This document shows, piece after piece, positions 19,933 to 31,143 of a stretch of DNA of 64,000 nucleotides; position 1 is the stretch's first letter, and each line of letters starts with the position of its first letter. This stretch comes from Hydractinia symbiolongicarpus. Lineage: Eukaryota > Cnidaria > Hydrozoa > Anthoathecata > Hydractiniidae. A program made the translations under genes and the position numbers. The DNA is taken from positions 17,049,650 through 17,113,649 of the forward strand of contig NC_079887.1 in assembly GCF_029227915.1 (NCBI RefSeq). The letters are read 5' to 3'. The notes beneath the pieces were generated by a model, which saw only the letters and a program-made list of their open reading frames with translations, was not told where the DNA came from and ran no database searches.

Positions 19933-20464
19933 ATGTGTATAAGGTGTCAATCGAAATTCGATATATTTGGAACTGCATTAGTCATGACTTTTTCGGTTGG
20001 TATTGGTATATCCCTACCACTTATGGCCTTAGCATTAGTACAAGAATCAGAGAGGGACAAGGATAATGATCGGAGAGGGTTAAAGACTAAAGGGTTAAAA
20101 AGGATGAAGTTTATAACTTTAAATACCTTTACGGACATCAATGATATCAACGTGGACTATCTAACAGTGTCAGACCCTATCCATGCTAACGGAGGTAAGG
20201 ATAATCGGTACGTTTTAAGGCTATCATACACGAGACCTCCTAGTTGCTTTGAGGGTAAAAACACCAAAAATCTGGTCACCGCATGGAGTCAGCCGGCACA
20301 ACGCCAGTGCAGTACCAGCGATGAGTTTTGATTTCGAAGGGTACCCTGATTGGGTTCAAAAGTATCGTCAAATCTGGAACAAAATAGAAGAGTTGATATC
20401 CGAGCAATTGACGAAAGAGCCTGTGAAAAAGGACTGTTACATCAATGCCAAACTCAAATACTAC
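19933..20464 (+). pseudogene. Fused TM65 head and Z body, 5' part (E3; interrupted by E2)
   Basis: The first 50 codons (MCIRCQSKFDIFGTALVMTF, a hydrophobic segment and VQESERDKDNDR) match small membrane protein TM65 of E2 (34910-35107). The rest (NTFTDINDINVDYLTVSDPI onward) matches Z of E2. In E2 they are separate genes with a Cys-rich gene between, so a deletion fused them here. A frameshift near 20300 follows. Coding sequence is cut after the codons for AKLKYY by insertion of E2 at 20465 and resumes at 35859. Confidence 0.75.
20460..20464. repeat. Left target-site duplication of E2 (ACTAC)
   Basis: ACTAC directly precedes the E2 terminal AG and is repeated at 35854-35858 directly after the E2 terminal CT. 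Reading TACTAC on both sides makes it 6 bp. Polinton integrases typically make 5-6 bp duplications. Confidence 0.85.
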
Positions 20465-20757
20465 AGAGAATGTAAAATGTTCCTTCTAGCACAGTCGCGT
20501 GCGCGAACGCAGTGACGTTACAGCAAGCCCCTGAATATCCAGTACCCCGCGGTACCATTCAGTACCATACCATATTGAGCTATGGAATTCAAGGATATAT
20601 CCCTAATAATCAGTGCAATGTAGTGACATCATCAAAGTATGCAGAATAGGAGTCCATAATTTATAGCACAATTCCCTAAAATTCTAGCGCATATCAAGGG
20701 TAAGTCATACAAATAGGAGTAGGGAAATTCCCTAAAAATCAACGCATGCGCAGTAAA
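20465..20757. repeat. Left terminal inverted repeat of E2
   Basis: Matches the complement of 35576-35853. Contains AACGCATGCGCAG near the inner end and TGACGTTA near the outer end, a one-base variant of the TGACGTCA palindromes in the right repeat. PolB starts 70 bp inside. Confidence 0.9.
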
Positions 20758-20827
20758 AAGGGGAATAACTGTGTTAGTCGAGCAGAATGAAATCCTCCGA
20801 GAAAGTGAAATTATATACAATAAAGAA

Positions 20828-23800
20828 ATGAATACACATACCGTGAAACAATTACGTGATATCGCAAAAGATCGTGGCTTAACCGGGTACTATAGGCTAC
20901 GCAAGGCTGAATTGGTTGCCCTATTGGAGAATGTACCACAATACGCCCGGAAACCACCTAAAAGGGTTCCAGTTAAAACAACGGAGGATGTACCGCAGTT
21001 TGATTGGAGGCCGCCTAAACAACCAGCTAAGCCCATAGTACCAAGGGATATGGATATCTTTGATAGGCAGGAGATGGCGAAGTTCCGTCCAATTATTGGG
21101 GGTAAAATCAGGGAGTGGCATAATTGGGTATTGCCCGATCTCAGATGGACGTCTTCGAGAAACAGGAGCTGTCGAAAAATCGTTCTGTTGTACAGGATGG
21201 AAGGAAGGGATTTTATAATTGGCTTGTGAACGCTGTACCCAAACCTATAAGAGAGGGGGTCAAGAGAACATATGCGACCCTTAAACGTACGGTGATGAAT
21301 CTATATAACGGGGCCGCCAACGCAAGACCTACACTTCATGACGATGTAGAACAGGAGGCCGGGGAAAAGTATCTATATGAACAGCCGGGGCAGGATTTTA
21401 TACCACAGGAACATAGGCATGCTTATTACAGGACGTTTCCGAATTCCCGGCATAGGAGGAGCAGACGTCGACGGGTATATAGGGATGGTAAGGCCCAACG
21501 TGAAAACCTTGGTTGAAGGGCAGGTGGAAGATATGGGCTCAGCGAAGGTACGGATATTCCTATGGATCATGTGGAAGAAGAAGAAGATGAACCCGGAGGA
21601 GGCCAACGATGAGGAGTATATCGAGCTGCATAAGGTTTTCACTAGCAACATGACGTCAGTCTTCCGGGGTAACGACGTAGGTGACGTGCTGGATAGGATG
21701 TTTGCCCAGGTTAAAACACATGTGGAAAATCCAGCATTACCCCAAAGTGGCTTTACAATTAGTCGAATACTATACCTTGACGTAGATTTTCACAAGCTAC
21801 GTCTGACAAGGGGCTCGTCGTATATAGAGCTACCAATATGGGTAGCCTCTAAAAAGGCTGTCATTAACCCGGTGAAAGAAGACGAGGAGTGTTTCAAGTG
21901 GAGTATAATAGCATTCTTACATCATGAGGAGATAGGGAGGAACCCGAATCGAATATCTCAAATGAAACCCCACGTACACCTTTATAACTGGGAGGGTATA
22001 GAGTTCCCAACAAGTATCAAGAGCATATACAAATTTGACGTGAATAATCCTGGCATTGCGGTAAACGTCTTGTATATAACGGGAAAGAGGATCAACATCC
22101 ATCGTCGATCGGTGCACAACGGACGTAAAAAGGTGGTGACCCTGCTGTACATCACCGATAATAAAAAGACCCACTATACAGCTGTCAAAAGTCTATCGAG
22201 GCTCCTGGGCAAGGAGACCTCGAAGAATAGGAATGCAATGCATTTTTGCCTGAACTGACTGCAGGTCTTTCCCACAATTGAATCGAGGGACAAGCATTAT
22301 AGGTACTGCATGGATCACGAGGCTGTTAAATTTACGATGCCAACAGAGGCTGAAAAATGGCTATATTATAGGGATGGACAACATCAATTCAAGGTACCCT
22401 TTGCAATATATGCAGACTTCGAGAGTCTACTCATCCCGGTGGAAGATGCCAGGGATACCAAGACGAAAAGGCTTAGCAAGCACGTACCATTCAGATGGTG
22501 CACGTATAGCACCTTTGCCCACAGGGATATACCAGATCCCCTAATAGTATATAGGGGTGAGGACTGCGTCACCCGCTTCGTTAACCACCTATAGGATGAG
22601 GTCAAAAGACTATATTATACCTACCCGCAGCAAGACATGTTAGCCCCTAACAGAGGTCCTTGAAAGGGAGCACAATGAGGCCACGGAATATGCCATATCT
22701 GCCTAAAACCATTCGATGACTATGAGAATAACCGCAAGGTCAGGGTCCATTGTCACTACACGGGGTTATATAGGGGTGCGGCACATAACAGCTGCAACCT
22801 CAAATACAAGATACCCGGCCACATCCCTGTCATCTTCCACAAATTGTCGGGGTATGACGCACACCTGTTTATCCGAGAACTAACTAGGTGAAAAATACGA
22901 CACGCAGGACATTGGTTGTATTGCTGAGAACACCGAAAAGTACATCTCTTTCAACGTGAAAATCAAGGTACCACTTGGAGGTATATGGTATGGAGATGGC
23001 GAGACATATAAGAAGATTACGATACGGTTTATCGATAGCTGTCGGTTCATGCCCTCAAGCCTGGACAAATTGGCAAGCAACCTCAATGATGAGCAGTGTA
23101 AAAATATCCGTTGGTTTTTCAATGAGGATGACACGTTTCAACTCATGCGAAGAAAGGGTGTCTATCCTTATGAGTATATGGATGGATGACAGCGATTCGA
23201 AGAGTCAGAGTTACCCCCAAAGAGGCGTTTAAAAACAAGCTGAACATGAAGGGTAACAGTGATGAAGATTATCAATACGCAAAAAAGGTATGGAATTGCA
23301 TTACCCCAGAGGGTGATAACGTCACCATGGGAGACTATCAGGATGTGTACCTCAGCACGGACGTACTGCTATTAGCCGACGTCTTCGAGACGTTTCGGGA
23401 CGTGTGCTTGACAAACCACAAGCTTGATCCTGCGCACTTTTACAGTGCACCTGGATTAGCTTGGAAAGCAGCACTCAAATTTACAGGGATCAAGCTAGAG
23501 CTCCTTACAGACCCCGACATGCTCCTGATATTCGAGAAGGGTATTCGAGGAGGTATAACCCAGGCTGTACACCGGTATGCGAAAGCAAATAATAAGTACA
23601 TGGGAGAGCAGTACGATCCGGGGGTTGAATCATCCTACCTACAGTACCTCGAGGCAAACAACCTATACGGATGGGCGATGCGTCAAGACCTGCCCACGGA
23701 TGGCTTCAAATGGGTGTCAAACGTTGAAGCCTTTACCGAAAGGCGGATCGGGAAGCTCGTTGAGGACAATAGACATGTGTACATATTGGAGGTTGATATC

Positions 23801-24873
23801 GACTACCCTGAGAGGCTACACGACAAACATAACGAGCTGCCGTTCCTACCGGAACGCACCATGGTCCATAAAGTCGAGAAATTGGTACCAAATTTGGAGG
23901 GCAAGCGTAGATATGTTGTGCATATCAGGGCATTAAATGAGGCCATAAAACATAGGCTTGAATTGAAGTACACAGGGTCATCCGTTTTAACCAGAATGCA
24001 TAGCTGAAGGGCTATATAGATCACAACACGAGGCTGAGAACGGATGCAAAAAACGAGTTCGAGAAGGACTTTTACAAGCTGATGAATTTAAGCGTGTTCG
24101 GGAAGACCATGGAAAATATCCGAAATCATCGCAACATCAAGCTGGTTACCAACGAGGATAAGTATACAAAACTTGTCATGAAACCAGATTTCAAGGGTGG
24201 AAGCCGGTTTAGCAAAAACCTAGTAGGCGTTGAAATGGGCAAGACCGAGGTTAAAATGAATAAGCCGGTATATATTGGTCAGGCGATATTAGACATGTCG
24301 AAGCTAGTCATGTATGCGTTTCACTATTATTTCATGCAACCCAAATACGGTTCTAAAATACAGCTCTGCTACATGGACACAGACAGCTTTGTGTACCATA
24401 TACGAACGGAGGACTTTTATAGGGATATCGCGCAGGATGTTGAAGCATGTTTTGATACAAGTGCCTTTAATGCGGATGATGGCAGACCTCTCCCAATACG
24501 CAAGAACAAGAAGGTTGTCGGCTTAATGAAGGATAAATTGGGTGGAAGAGTTATGACTGAATTCATCACCCTAAGGGCCAAGCTATATGCTTACAAGGCC
24601 CTTATAAAAGAAGGTGGTGATCGCAAAGCGAAGGGCGTCAAAAGATGCGTAACCAAGAAATCTATCACCTTCGACGACTATCAGCGGTGTCTGGAAGAGG
24701 GCGTTGACGTCTTCTGAAGCCAGGTCTTAATTCAAAACAAGGTCCATAACGTATACACGCAAGAGGTATCGAAGTTAGCATTAAAAAGGGCAGATGATAA
24801 ACGGATCGTGCAACCAGATCAAATTACAACACTTGCCAGAGGTCATTACCGCCTAGTCTCTGCGGGGGAATAA
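20828..24873 (+). pseudogene. Protein-primed family B DNA polymerase with SAP-like N terminus (E2)
   Basis: Starts MNTHTVKQLRDIAKDRG, a SAP-like helix-extended-helix (residues 1-35) after AATAAAGAAATG. It then has two MDIFDRQEM/MDVFEKQEL units, IWVASKKAVINPVKEDE, exonuclease I YADFESLLIP (about 22407), exonuclease II LSGYDAHLFIREL (about 22845), YLEANNLYGWAM (motif A, 23646), KLMNLSVFGKTMENI (motif B, 24076), CYMDTDSF (motif C, 24369) and LRAKLYAY (24574). All catalytic motifs survive, but about ten frameshifts or stops (such as near 21130, 21430, 22257, 22594, 22890, 23185, 24004 and 24716) break the gene. An alternative in-frame start is 20771. Confidence 0.93.
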
Positions 24874-24874
24874 A

Positions 24875-25460
24875 ATGGGGGTGTGCAAACTATAAAGCTA
24901 TAGTCCTGCCGTATGCCATGATATTTTACATACTTTTTCGATATCGACGTATAATAAAGAGAATGTCTGATATTGCACAAGTATTCGACACAGCCTCTGC
25001 AGAAACCTATGAGCAGATAGAGAAACCTATCGATAAGCGTCAGGGGCTGAAAGAAGCCCTGCGTAAGAGCAAAGGACATCTCCTACCCGGGAAATGTACA
25101 AAAGGGTCCATTGACAAGGCTCCGGAGGAAGAAATCGACAAGGTCCATACCGATTACGTACAACGAGAACTCCAGGAGAAAGGGGAAAAAACAGCCAGGG
25201 CACTGTCTACTCATGTTATAAGCCTGTATGCAAATTTGATTTGGAATTTTGTGGACATCGGCAATGTAGATGAATTTTGCATGGATATAAAAGAAGACCC
25301 TATTATCAGGGATAGTATGACAGATTTGGGAATACTCATATACTGCACTATGGGGAGGTGTTTAGCTTCATTACTTGTAGCGAATCATACTGCGAGGCAT
25401 ATGAGCAAGAAAAGACAGGAGGCGGTGGAGGAGACGGAGGAGGCAGAGACTGTGCTATAA
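24875..25460 (+). pseudogene. TM2: membrane protein downstream of PolB (E2)
   Basis: The ATG at 24875 overlaps the PolB end as in E1, but an early stop breaks that start. A 180-codon frame runs from 24918, and an internal ATG at 24963 (TATAATAAAGAGAATG) would give a protein of about 165 residues starting MSDIAQVFDTASAE. The middle is charged (KEALRKSKGHLLPGK, QRELQEKGEKTARAL); the end has a hydrophobic stretch (MTDLGILIYCTMGRCLASLL) and an acidic tail. The unusual TATAATAAA before 24963 argues that this is the true start. Function unknown. Confidence 0.55.
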
Positions 25461-25465
25461 GATAA

Positions 25466-25816
25466 ATGAGTGAAGAAGTTCAGAAACAACAAGAGGAGAA
25501 GGTTATAACAAAACCACCGAAGAACGAGGGTCGTGTCGTAGCCGGCTAGAGACTTACCGAATGGAACAGAAGGAACAAGGCCGACTTAAAGAAGAACGTG
25601 GGCAAAGGTTCTTCACAGGATGATCAAGAACCTGCCCCTGGTTCTAGCAAGTCAATGGATATCTACCTTTATGGGGTGGGGACTTTAGCCGTGCTTGCCA
25701 TAGATGTCGGGGTTTGGTATATGTTTAACAGAGGTAAAAATGAATCTAACAAGCCGGCAGCCCATCCGGAGCCTCAGCAGGGGAAACAAGGCAAAACTCA
25801 GCCTCAAACGTTGTAG
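25466..25816 (+). pseudogene. TM1: single-pass membrane protein (E2)
   Basis: Starts MSEEVQKQQEEKVITKPPKN after ATAAATG; a TAG at about codon 28 is the only break. A Lys/Glu-rich head, NVGKGSSQDDQEPAPGSSKS linker, one transmembrane helix (IYLYGVGTLAVLAIDVGVWY) and a Pro/Gln-rich tail (PEPQQGKQGKTQPQ). The E3 copy (45188-45505) is open at 105 codons. Type and topology suit a small virion or replication-membrane protein; no known family. Confidence 0.6.
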
Positions 25817-26270
25817 ACGGTGTAAAAAGCTACTTCCCCCGAATGGGTTCAAGATTAGGGGACATACTCGAACCTGGCCAAAGCTCAGGAGAGGCGGGGT
25901 GTCCAAAATAAAGACATCGAAGACGTTCAATACGAAATAGACCACCTTGCTATTGATAGGGAAATTAGAGGGCTTAAACAGGATGAGAATTACCTACTTT
26001 TGTATACCTTGTTGACATACAACATTATACCACGGTACGCCGAACTCATCAAAGAGGAACCGGAGAAGGCACTACTCCTCAAAATGCACCGCAATGCATT
26101 GCGATGCCTGCATGGGAAATTAATGTACGCCCCATTACCCATCGAATACCAGGCTCGAAATACCAAGCTATTCCTTGCCTGTCGAGGGTCCTTGGTAAAT
26201 AACCATTGAGGTGAATGGATTTGCTCCCCATGTACCGCAATATACCCCAAAATTCACGATCGAAAGTGAT
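25817..26270 (+). pseudogene. Zinc-ribbon protein, start lost by deletion (E2)
   Basis: CRRCKKLLPPNGFKIRGHTR begins within the last TM1 codons; the start codon, ORF84 and the HNH gene found in E1 and E3 are missing, so one deletion removed them. The middle (TYFCIPC/YTLLTYNIIPRYAELI in another frame) and the C-terminal ribbon (ACRGSLVNNH ... CSPCTAIYPK) are still recognisable. Several frameshifts. Confidence 0.55.
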
Positions 26271-26287
26271 CGAATTATTAAAATAAG

Positions 26288-26884
26288 ATGTTGGATGTCG
26301 TAAGCAATCCGCATACAGCAATTTTCACAGGACCCACAAGTTGTGGAAAAACACAACGCGCCCTGGACCTCCTCGAGCGGGAGTATAAAAAGCACTTCCA
26401 CAATATCATCATTTTGTGCCCGACCATACGGTGGAATACGACCTATCTCTAGAGGACCTCATTATGGAAGGTTGATTACGTGTTCTTAAGCGACCCCGGA
26501 TATTAGTTGTTTGAATGGGTATCTAAATTATCTCAATTGTTGGCAGGAGAGAACACGTTGTTTGTGATTGACGACGTCATAGCCAATGAAAGTCTCGATA
26601 AGCGTCGACAAAGCCTACTTGAGCTTGCCATCAGTGGTAGGCATCGCAAGCATAGCCTTTGGCTATTAATGCAGTCATATACAGCCTTACCCAAGAATCT
26701 GAGGAGGCAGAAAAAAGCCCTATTTTTGTGGTATCCCTCGGAGAGGAGTGACATGAGGCAAGCCGATGAAGAGACAAACATGATCTCCGATTGGGATGAT
26801 ATCAAGGCTGATCTGAAAAAATCCAAGCATGCATGCTTGTACGTGAGGTTGGAACACACTCGGACTTGGAAGTTTCTCAAATGA
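26288..26884 (+). pseudogene. A32-type genome-packaging ATPase (E2)
   Basis: Starts MLDVVSNPHTAIFTGPTSCG after AAAATAAGATG. Walker A GPTSCGKT is intact, Walker B is LFVIDDVIAN, followed by SLDKRRQSLLELAISGRHR, MQSYTALPKNLRRQ (sensor-like) and the C-terminal ACLYVRLEHTRTWKFLK. About 199 codons, normal for this family. Only two nonsense codons (near 26450 and 26504) break it, making it the least damaged ATPase here. Confidence 0.88.
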
Positions 26885-26924
26885 CCACGGTGAAATCCTC
26901 CGGCCAAGCATTGGTATATAGAAA

Positions 26925-27592
26925 ATGTCTTTAAAGCTCGGCTTATTCAACGCAATACCCGCAGGATCGATTGAGACCTTGTCAAACTTGATAAACAGGG
27001 CCAACCTCTGTTCAAGCGTGCCGATTTCGAGAGATTCTTGTGTATTCAAAATGCTAGACAGTATGGTCTTGATCGCCATATGACGATTTCAAGGGTAGAA
27101 ATAGAGGGTATACCGGCCGTATGTAAAGAATACAGCTGGTCGGGTATGCTAGGAGAAGAAAAATCCTCATGATGTATTTGTCACGTTGGACGGGGCTCTC
27201 GAAATTACCGTCAGATCAAGAAAGCCTAAGGCCGTAGCCTTGACAAAATGGTTGGCCGGGAAGAAAAAATTACAGGAGACTATTGAGGAGAAGGATAATG
27301 TTCTGGCTCTTCTCCATGATGAAATTGAGGACAGGGATAGTCAGCTCATGACATTGGAAGTTGAAATTGAGCCATTTGTGGCCAACAGGGGTATGTAGTC
27401 CGAAAAATACGAAATAAGCTTGTTGACTACCCCAAGGGTGAGATTGTGGTACTGGCAGAGACATTAAATGCTATCGCACACTATAATTGGCTCCGAGAAC
27501 GTGGATGTATCGAAGTAAACCCGGAGAGGGTCAGACATTTTAGGCTTGGTGAGCATTACACGCATGAACGCCTCTTGGAGCTCGCGGAATGA
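26925..27592 (+). pseudogene. Bro1: Bro-N/KilA-N-like protein (E2)
   Basis: Starts MSLKLGLFNAIPAGSIETLS after a TATAGAAAATG context. Frameshifts lead to HDVFVTLDGALEITVRSRKP (Bro-N/MSV199-like DNA-binding part), a short coiled coil (EEKDNVLALLHDEIEDRDSQ), and a C-terminal domain with RNKLVDYPKGEIVVLAE and LRERGCIEVNPE in other frames. Ends GEHYTHERLLELAE. Paralogue of Bro2 next to it. Confidence 0.55.
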
Positions 27593-27604
27593 CTTAAACG
27601 GGCA

Positions 27605-27637
27605 CTAATTTTAATGCTCACAAGGGTATTAAAATGA
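27605..27637. terminator. Hairpin between Bro1 and Bro2 (E2)
   Basis: Inverted repeat CTAATTTTAATGC ... GTATTAAAATG around CTCACAAGG. A related structure lies at about 10657-10682 in E1, between the two Bro-type genes. Candidate transcript 3'-end signal. Confidence 0.45.
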
Positions 27638-27678
27638 CCATGTTGAAAACTTCTGGCTTACGTTGATATATTAGAAAG

Positions 27679-28409
27679 ATGTCGTCGCAAGTTATGTTTA
27701 ACACAGGAGCAATCGAGACCCTATCCAATAATCAGGATCAACCTATGTTCAAACGTGCCGATTTAGAACGTTCCCTGGTTATCGAAAAGGTTAAAAATAT
27801 GACGATACCTTCAACATTCCTACCTACCAGGTCTGAAATAGTAGGGTCTAATGAAGCATCTTGGAGATGCCCCCTGGTAAGGCGAAAAATGGGCATGACG
27901 TCTTTGTCACACTCGAGGGCGCCTTGGAAATCGTTAGCCGTTCCCGAAAACCAAAAGCTGTAGGGGTTATCAAACGGCTAGGCCGAGCAGGTGTGAAAAA
28001 ATTACAAGATGAGCTCAAGGAGCAGCATTAAGCCCTTAGGGACAGGGATATTGCCGTCGCTATTCTCGAGAACGATCTTAACTCCAGGGATGAACAACTT
28101 GTGGAGCTGGAGTACGAACCCGAAGTACAGACGCAGGAAAATACGAGGCTCAAAGAACTGTACGTACCACATGCTCGGGATCTAGGTAAGGACGAAGTCA
28201 TGATGATATACAGAAAACATAGCGCACAGGATGACGATGAATACCATAATCTCCCCTACTACTGTGCGCGTGTTTTAAGACGTACTATTCCTACCAAAAG
28301 GAGATGGTTTGGGGACAACTACCCAAAATCCGAAGAGATTGTTGTCATCGACAATCCAAACGGTATACACGCCTTCAATCGCTTTGAGGAGGAGGGACAT
28401 GTAGACTAA
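27679..28409 (+). pseudogene. Bro2: Bro-N/KilA-N-like protein with coiled coil (E2)
   Basis: Starts MSSQVMFNTGAIETLSNNQD. A frameshift near 27890 moves to NGHDVFVTLEGALEIVSRSR and KPKAVGVIKRLGRAGVKKLQ, the Bro-N-like DNA-binding region. A stop near 28029 precedes a coiled coil and a C-terminal domain VMMIYRKHSAQDDDEYHNL ... EEIVVIDNPNGIHAFNRFEE, similar in layout to the E3 copy. Its stop overlaps the INT stop on the other strand. Confidence 0.6.
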
Positions 28410-29410
28410 TCGATCTTACCCTCCGGGGGTACCTGATGATCCTCTGGTATAAGCATGAGTTCCTCCGATACGAAGCTTCTTTCGGGACCGTCTTTTAAGT
28501 AGTATAAAACACGGCTGCCCGCTACTATACGGTCCAACCTATACATTTTACTACTCCACCAGGCGTCAGTGGCGCGTCTGTTTTGATCATCATGATCTTC
28601 TCCGGGTTGTAGCAAATAGAGATAGAGGCCATCCTCAGGTAGGCGTCTCTCTTCAGGATGTTCCTCGCTTTTCGCAAGCGGTACCTCTTCGAGCTTGATG
28701 GCCTTGATGGGCTTCATCTCAATCATGTAAGTCCTGCTGTTGTGGAGACCCTTTACTATGGTATATAGGTGTTTGACCCAAATGGTACTGGTCTCATCAG
28801 AAGCCAATTCCTGGGCATCCTGAGGCTTGAATAGCCTTTCTGCAAGTACCTTGGTGTAGGACTGTACAAAAGCCGTGAACGTGTGGTGGTATTTGGTTGT
28901 AGCCCGTTTAATCTCAACCCCTTTGTCCTCTAGCAACTTTGTTACATCTGATTTAAACTCAGAACCGTTATCACATTGGAAAGTTTTGGGGAAATGAAGG
29001 GTCCTGCCTTGTAGATATCTTGGATCATACCCGCGACCTTGCTGGCTTTTTTGGTACGCAAAGGTCTAGCTACTTTGTAACGCGAAGCTACATCAATACC
29101 CGTCAGAATGTATTTATAGGTGCTACCATACAATCGATTATGGGGCATGTAGAGTAGATCAAACTGGTGCATTTCGTTTGGCGCTGTAATGGTAAAGTGG
29201 GGGTAGTCAATACGTTTTGGGCCCCTGATATGCCTGAGCCAGAGCAGCTGCCTACTCAACCAATGGGTTACTAGCTTTCTTTGAGAGACCGTTCTTCTGT
29301 GCGAGTAATTTAATAGCCTTGCGCCCGGTCCACAGATGTTCTGGCATAAAGTAAATTTGGCTTAATTTTTCAGCCTCCAAATCTGTAACGATATGTGATG
29401 TTTTTAACAT
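28406..29410 (-). pseudogene. Polinton integrase (DDE, rve-type) (E2)
   Basis: Starts at 29410 inside a hairpin (MLKTSHIVTD). N-terminal domain with MPEHLWTGRKAIKLLAQ, then MHQFDLLYMP (first Asp), QCDNGSEF in a shifted frame near 28975 (second Asp), and FVQSYTK where the D-35-E Glu is Gln. The C-terminal region LYLYLLQPGEDHDDQNRR ends near 28409. A TAG plus frameshift near 29263 and a frameshift near 28990 break the frame. Confidence 0.87.
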
Positions 29411-29428
29411 GTCTTTATTATACATGTT
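29392..29428. promoter_or_regulatory. Hairpin containing the INT start codon (E2)
   Basis: On the minus strand, arms GTTTTTAACATG and CATGTTAAAAAC surround TATAATAAAGA; the second CATG contains the INT start. E3 has TTTTTACATG-TATAATAAA-CATGT at 40684-40711, and E1 has TTTTCTGACATT/AACATGTCAGAAAA. The conserved structure and TATAATAAA suggest a promoter or 3'-end signal shared by TMp and INT. Confidence 0.55.
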
Positions 29429-29440
29429 AAAAACGCGTTC

Positions 29441-29836
29441 TTACAGATACTTGTAAGCCACGAACCCTAGCAGGGATAAGGAGCCGAGGATGAATGTGAG
29501 TTCCCCATCTTGTTGCTGCTTGGAGGGTACGTAGAAATTTTTCAACTGCGGGGCCTTTTTGTCCGAGGCGATGTAATACTGATACATATCATCGTCCAAT
29601 TCTCTCAGACTTTTACCGGCCTTTAATTGCATCTCCCTCTGCTCATTGAACCACTCCAATTTAACCTGCCTTTTCCGTATCCACTCTGCTTGGGCTTCGT
29701 TAAGCTTTTTAACGGCCTCGTCATGACGCCTCCGTTCCGCCTCACCGTGCCCCGAGAGCTTACTAAATAGAAAATTTGTCCCGCTGAATGCAAGGGCGTT
29801 GATTGCAGCGGCCACGATCACAGCTATCTTTGCCAT
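29441..29836 (-). CDS. TMp: two-segment membrane protein, open (E2)
   Basis: Open frame of 131 codons starting MAKIAVIVAAAINALAFSG (hydrophobic N terminus), a charged helix (KKLNEAQAEWIRKRQVKLEW), the motif DMYQYYIASDKK, then FYVPSKQQQDGELTFILG and a C-terminal hydrophobic segment ending LLGFVAYKYL. The start at 29836 (AATAAAGATG) is preferred to an upstream in-frame ATG at 29872 because E3 starts there. It lies 7 bp after MCP, so co-transcription with the capsid gene is likely; a minor membrane or capsid protein fits. I associate similar proteins with cnidarian Polinton-like loci. Confidence 0.7.
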   Translation of the reverse strand: MAKIAVIVAAAINALAFSGTNFLFSKLSGHGEAERRRHDEAVKKLNEAQAEWIRKRQVKLEWFNEQREMQLKAGKSLRELDDDMYQYYIASDKKAPQLKNFYVPSKQQQDGELTFILGSLSLLGFVAYKYL

Positions 29837-29843
29837 CTTTATT

Positions 29844-31111
29844 TCAGTACACCACACCATCGAGCCTACCATCTAATATGTTCATTTGCGCGTCCTGTAA
29901 CAGATACACGTAACACCTAAAATCACCGGTTCCATCAGCCTTTTTGGTCATATGCAACGTGATGCCATCACTAAGCCTCTGCAGAGGCTTTCCGCTACCA
30001 TGTAAAATATCGTCGGGAGAGGCCCGGAAGTCCACAAATAGGGCATACCTTTCATTGAAGAATTGGCCAATCGTGACATTAGAGTCGTGGGCACCGAAAA
30101 TGTTGACAATCTGTTCCAAATTGTCCTTGGGAAGCATGGCATACAAGTATAACTCATTAGGTTCCCCCTCGACAGTGATACTAATACTCTCGATCTTAGA
30201 GTTGTAGAAAAATTCGTTGAAACCGGCATAGGGCTTAACTTTCCCGGGATAAATGAAGAGTAGCAACACACCCTTCAAGGACCTGGCAGGAGTGTCAATC
30301 TGGAGGTTGTATGAGGTATCGGCCTTCTTCATCATGACTACCTTGCTACGGAGTATGCGTTCATAGGGTAGGGCCGATCTTACATACCTTGACATCATAG
30401 CGCTTGCCGAGCCTTCATGAGTAATCTTGTCAAACTCGAGCTTGATATTGGTGATCTTGTACGTTGCATCGGCTGCCTTGGCCGCCGTAGACCCCGAGGC
30501 TGCTGTCCCTGCATCTTTGATCACGTCACCGTATGGCGCGAAATGTAGGGTAAATTGAAGGCGATCACGAAATTCCCCGGGATAGAAGGGTAAGTCTCTC
30601 GTCAGTTCAAACATTTTTCCAAGGGTATACAAAACTTATTACCATAGGCCGCAACAATCGCCTTTTCTTCATCCGTACCTACATGATCGCTGGCTTTGAC
30701 TTGCAGGGCACTGATGGTCCCGTCATTGGGTTAATCCCTTCGAGAATAAGGTTGTTATCACGGTCAAACTTGGATAACCAGAAATCTCGGTACACTACCA
30801 GGATATTGTAATCCGATATATTTTGGACCTCTTTGCCGTTCGGGGTAATACGTAGGTTTTTTACCAGGCTTTTGCCTATATTGTTGACAATGGTACCCTT
30901 GGTGTTTGTTCCTGTTAGCGTCAGGTCAAATAAGAGCTTGAGACTCCCAGGAAAAATTCTGGGGCATATTGGGGATATCCACATGGAGGTCTTCGTTCTG
31001 ATTAATCGTGTTTGGTATATGGCTTATCTGAACACTCTGTCTCTTACCTTTGATACCGAGGAGTTGCTTAGTTTCCGCATAGGGGTCTAGGGTCTTTCCG
31101 AATATGCTCAT
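29844..31111 (-). pseudogene. Major capsid protein (E2)
   Basis: Starts MSIFGKTLDPYAETKQLLG at 31111. After a frameshift near 30950, FPGSLKLLFDLTLTGTNTKG and VVYRDFWLSKFDRDNN; after another near 30700, a long open part to 29844 with KMFELTRDLPFYPGEFRDRL, LPYERILRSKVV, ISITVEGEPNELYLYAMLP and the conserved end LNILDG-type (MNILDGRLDGVVY). About 420 residues, the most complete MCP here; only two frameshifts. The assignment rests on recalled similarity to Polinton/adintovirus hexon-like proteins. Confidence 0.8.
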
Positions 31112-31143
31112 GTTTTACTATATATAGGGAAATCTTCTAATAA

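Noticed and set aside
20060-20130. E3 TM65-Z fusion as a genuine two-domain gene
   Set aside because: E2 keeps them as separate genes with separate start motifs and a Cys-rich gene between; the fused copy lacks that interval, so deletion is simpler.
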